This document shows, in pieces, positions 62,901 through 64,000 of a stretch of DNA of 64,000 nucleotides. Within the stretch, counting starts at the first letter, position 1. The number at the start of each line of letters is the position of its first letter. The stretch is from Mesaphorura yosii (Eukaryota; Arthropoda; Collembola; Poduromorpha; Tullbergiidae): positions 29,670 through 93,669 of the forward strand of contig WIXG01000311.1 of assembly GCA_009869945.1 (NCBI GenBank), read 5' to 3'. The notes beneath the pieces are model-generated. The model was not told the origin of the DNA, did not search any database, and saw nothing but the letters and a program-made list of their open reading frames with translations. Position numbers and translations under genes: made by a program.

Positions 62901-64000
62901 TAAGCATACAATTTGCATCTGACTTGCGCTGCAATTATTACATTGCGTGAATTCGTTTGTTCGTCTCCTGTTCGCGAGGCAGCATTCCTAAAAACAAGTC
63001 ATCAACCAACCAAGCAGACTTTAATGTTCATCAACTCCGCAGAATTAAATTCGGCGTATCATTGGTACGAAAGGAGAGAAGAGTGCTTAATATATTTTTA
63101 CCCATGGAAGTATTCTCCGACTGGAAAGCTGGAGTTAACCATCTCCTTTAACCATCGACTTATCTTTGTTTATCTTTTGGACTTCAGACACCGGATCTTT
63201 CGTTTTGTTTAAAATTTGACTACGACTTCGTCTGAAAATTTATTTGTCGTGCTAATTATTATGCGTGGCATGCCACAAAACAGTTATAAAAGCATCAAGT
63301 CAAGTTGCTATACTACCATACCAGCACAATACATAGGAATTCGTTATGTAATTCTCTCCGGCAGTCAGCATAACAAAGAGTGTAGAATACTCTGCCGTCT
63401 GATCCCAATGCCGAATCTAATAGATCGAAGGAGTGAAGGCAGTCAGGCCTGCTGCCTGCCAGAAAGCAGTTTTAATGGAAGATGAATTTATATTTCCAAA
63501 AAATTATAAATCATAGTGTATAGACCAGAGAAGTATTTCTTGTAAAGCACGGGCTTTCTTCGTGATGTTTCACTTAGCATGCAACCAGGCAAAAACAAAA
63601 TTTTGTTTTCAGTTTATCCAAACCTCTTTTGATAAAAAACCACTTTACTAACATCTCAGTTTTATTTCACTGCACATAAGTGAGGGATTCGATAATGAAA
63701 CGAGCGGTCAATTAAAGCCGCGGCTCAGCCAGAATGCACAGATTTCATGCCACCTTGAAAAGTCGTAAATTCAGGCACCAGAAACAAATTAAAGTCTTAC
63801 GAATATCAGTTTTCTCGGCAAACAGCATTCAGGTAGTTGTCAACAAGAAGCAATTTTTTGTTGTTCACATACAAGCACAGTAAAAGTGTCAGGAATGCCC
63901 CATTTTTCCTTTGGTGAGAACAGAAGCAGACGGCGTTGAGCAACCGCATCGCGGTGCCTGCTAAAAAAACCAAAGGTCTGCATTCGCCCCCCTACCCCTA
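56998..64000 (+). other. Intron 3 of the Shroom-like gene, running to the window end
   Basis: It opens with GTAAGT in phase 0. The sequence contains a strong acceptor-like signal at 57761, followed by a frame compatible with phase 0 (see findings), but no matching consensus donor, so I do not call an exon. Other open frames, including 189 codons near 58.9-59.5 kb, have no recognisable content. The last bases form a C/T-rich run that could lead into an acceptor beyond 64000. Confidence 0.5.

Noticed and set aside
1-64000. tRNA, rRNA, CRISPR or bacterial operon features
   Set aside because: No cloverleaf boxes, rRNA-like blocks, regular spacer arrays or Shine-Dalgarno-led gene runs were seen; the window is spliced eukaryotic DNA. 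A covariance-model scan would be needed to exclude small RNAs fully.

Overview
The window is animal genomic DNA, most likely from an arthropod (insect or crustacean). It is AT-rich by eye, has no operons or bacterial signals, and carries coding sequence in widely spaced exons bounded by GT/AG splice sites. I cannot name the species.

One large plus-strand gene runs through almost the whole window. I can place three coding exons: a tiny first coding exon (5224-5273), a 1.5-kb exon (27252-28745) and a 3.1-kb exon (53859-56997). The two junctions between them are both phase 2 and join without a stop into one 1,561-residue frame. The last visible donor is phase 0, so the gene continues, probably past base 64000. 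The protein is long, Ser/Asn/Gln-rich and mostly disordered, with short conserved-looking islands. From memory these match insect Shroom, the actin- and Rock-binding regulator of apical constriction. The diagnostic C-terminal Rock-binding domain (SD2) is not visible here, so the name is tentative.

The introns (about 22 kb, 25 kb and more than 7 kb) hold three mobile-element stories. At 7856-8624 is a compact 769-bp unit with 76-bp, nearly identical terminal inverted repeats. It encloses two divergent small ORFs, one a Cys-rich single-pass membrane protein of 95 residues with its own AATAAA; this is the most unusual object in the window. At 18074-18542 is an internally deleted LINE: an ORF1-like start abuts the last 34 codons of a reverse-transcriptase ORF, ending in an (ATAC)n tail. 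At 36956-37970 is a decayed Tc1/mariner-type element with perfect 28-bp inverted repeats flanked by TA.

The rest of the introns shows no gene I can support. Several short coding-like patches, one with half of a C2H2 zinc finger followed by a poly(A) signal, are listed as findings rather than genes. I saw no tRNA, rRNA or CRISPR array by eye.
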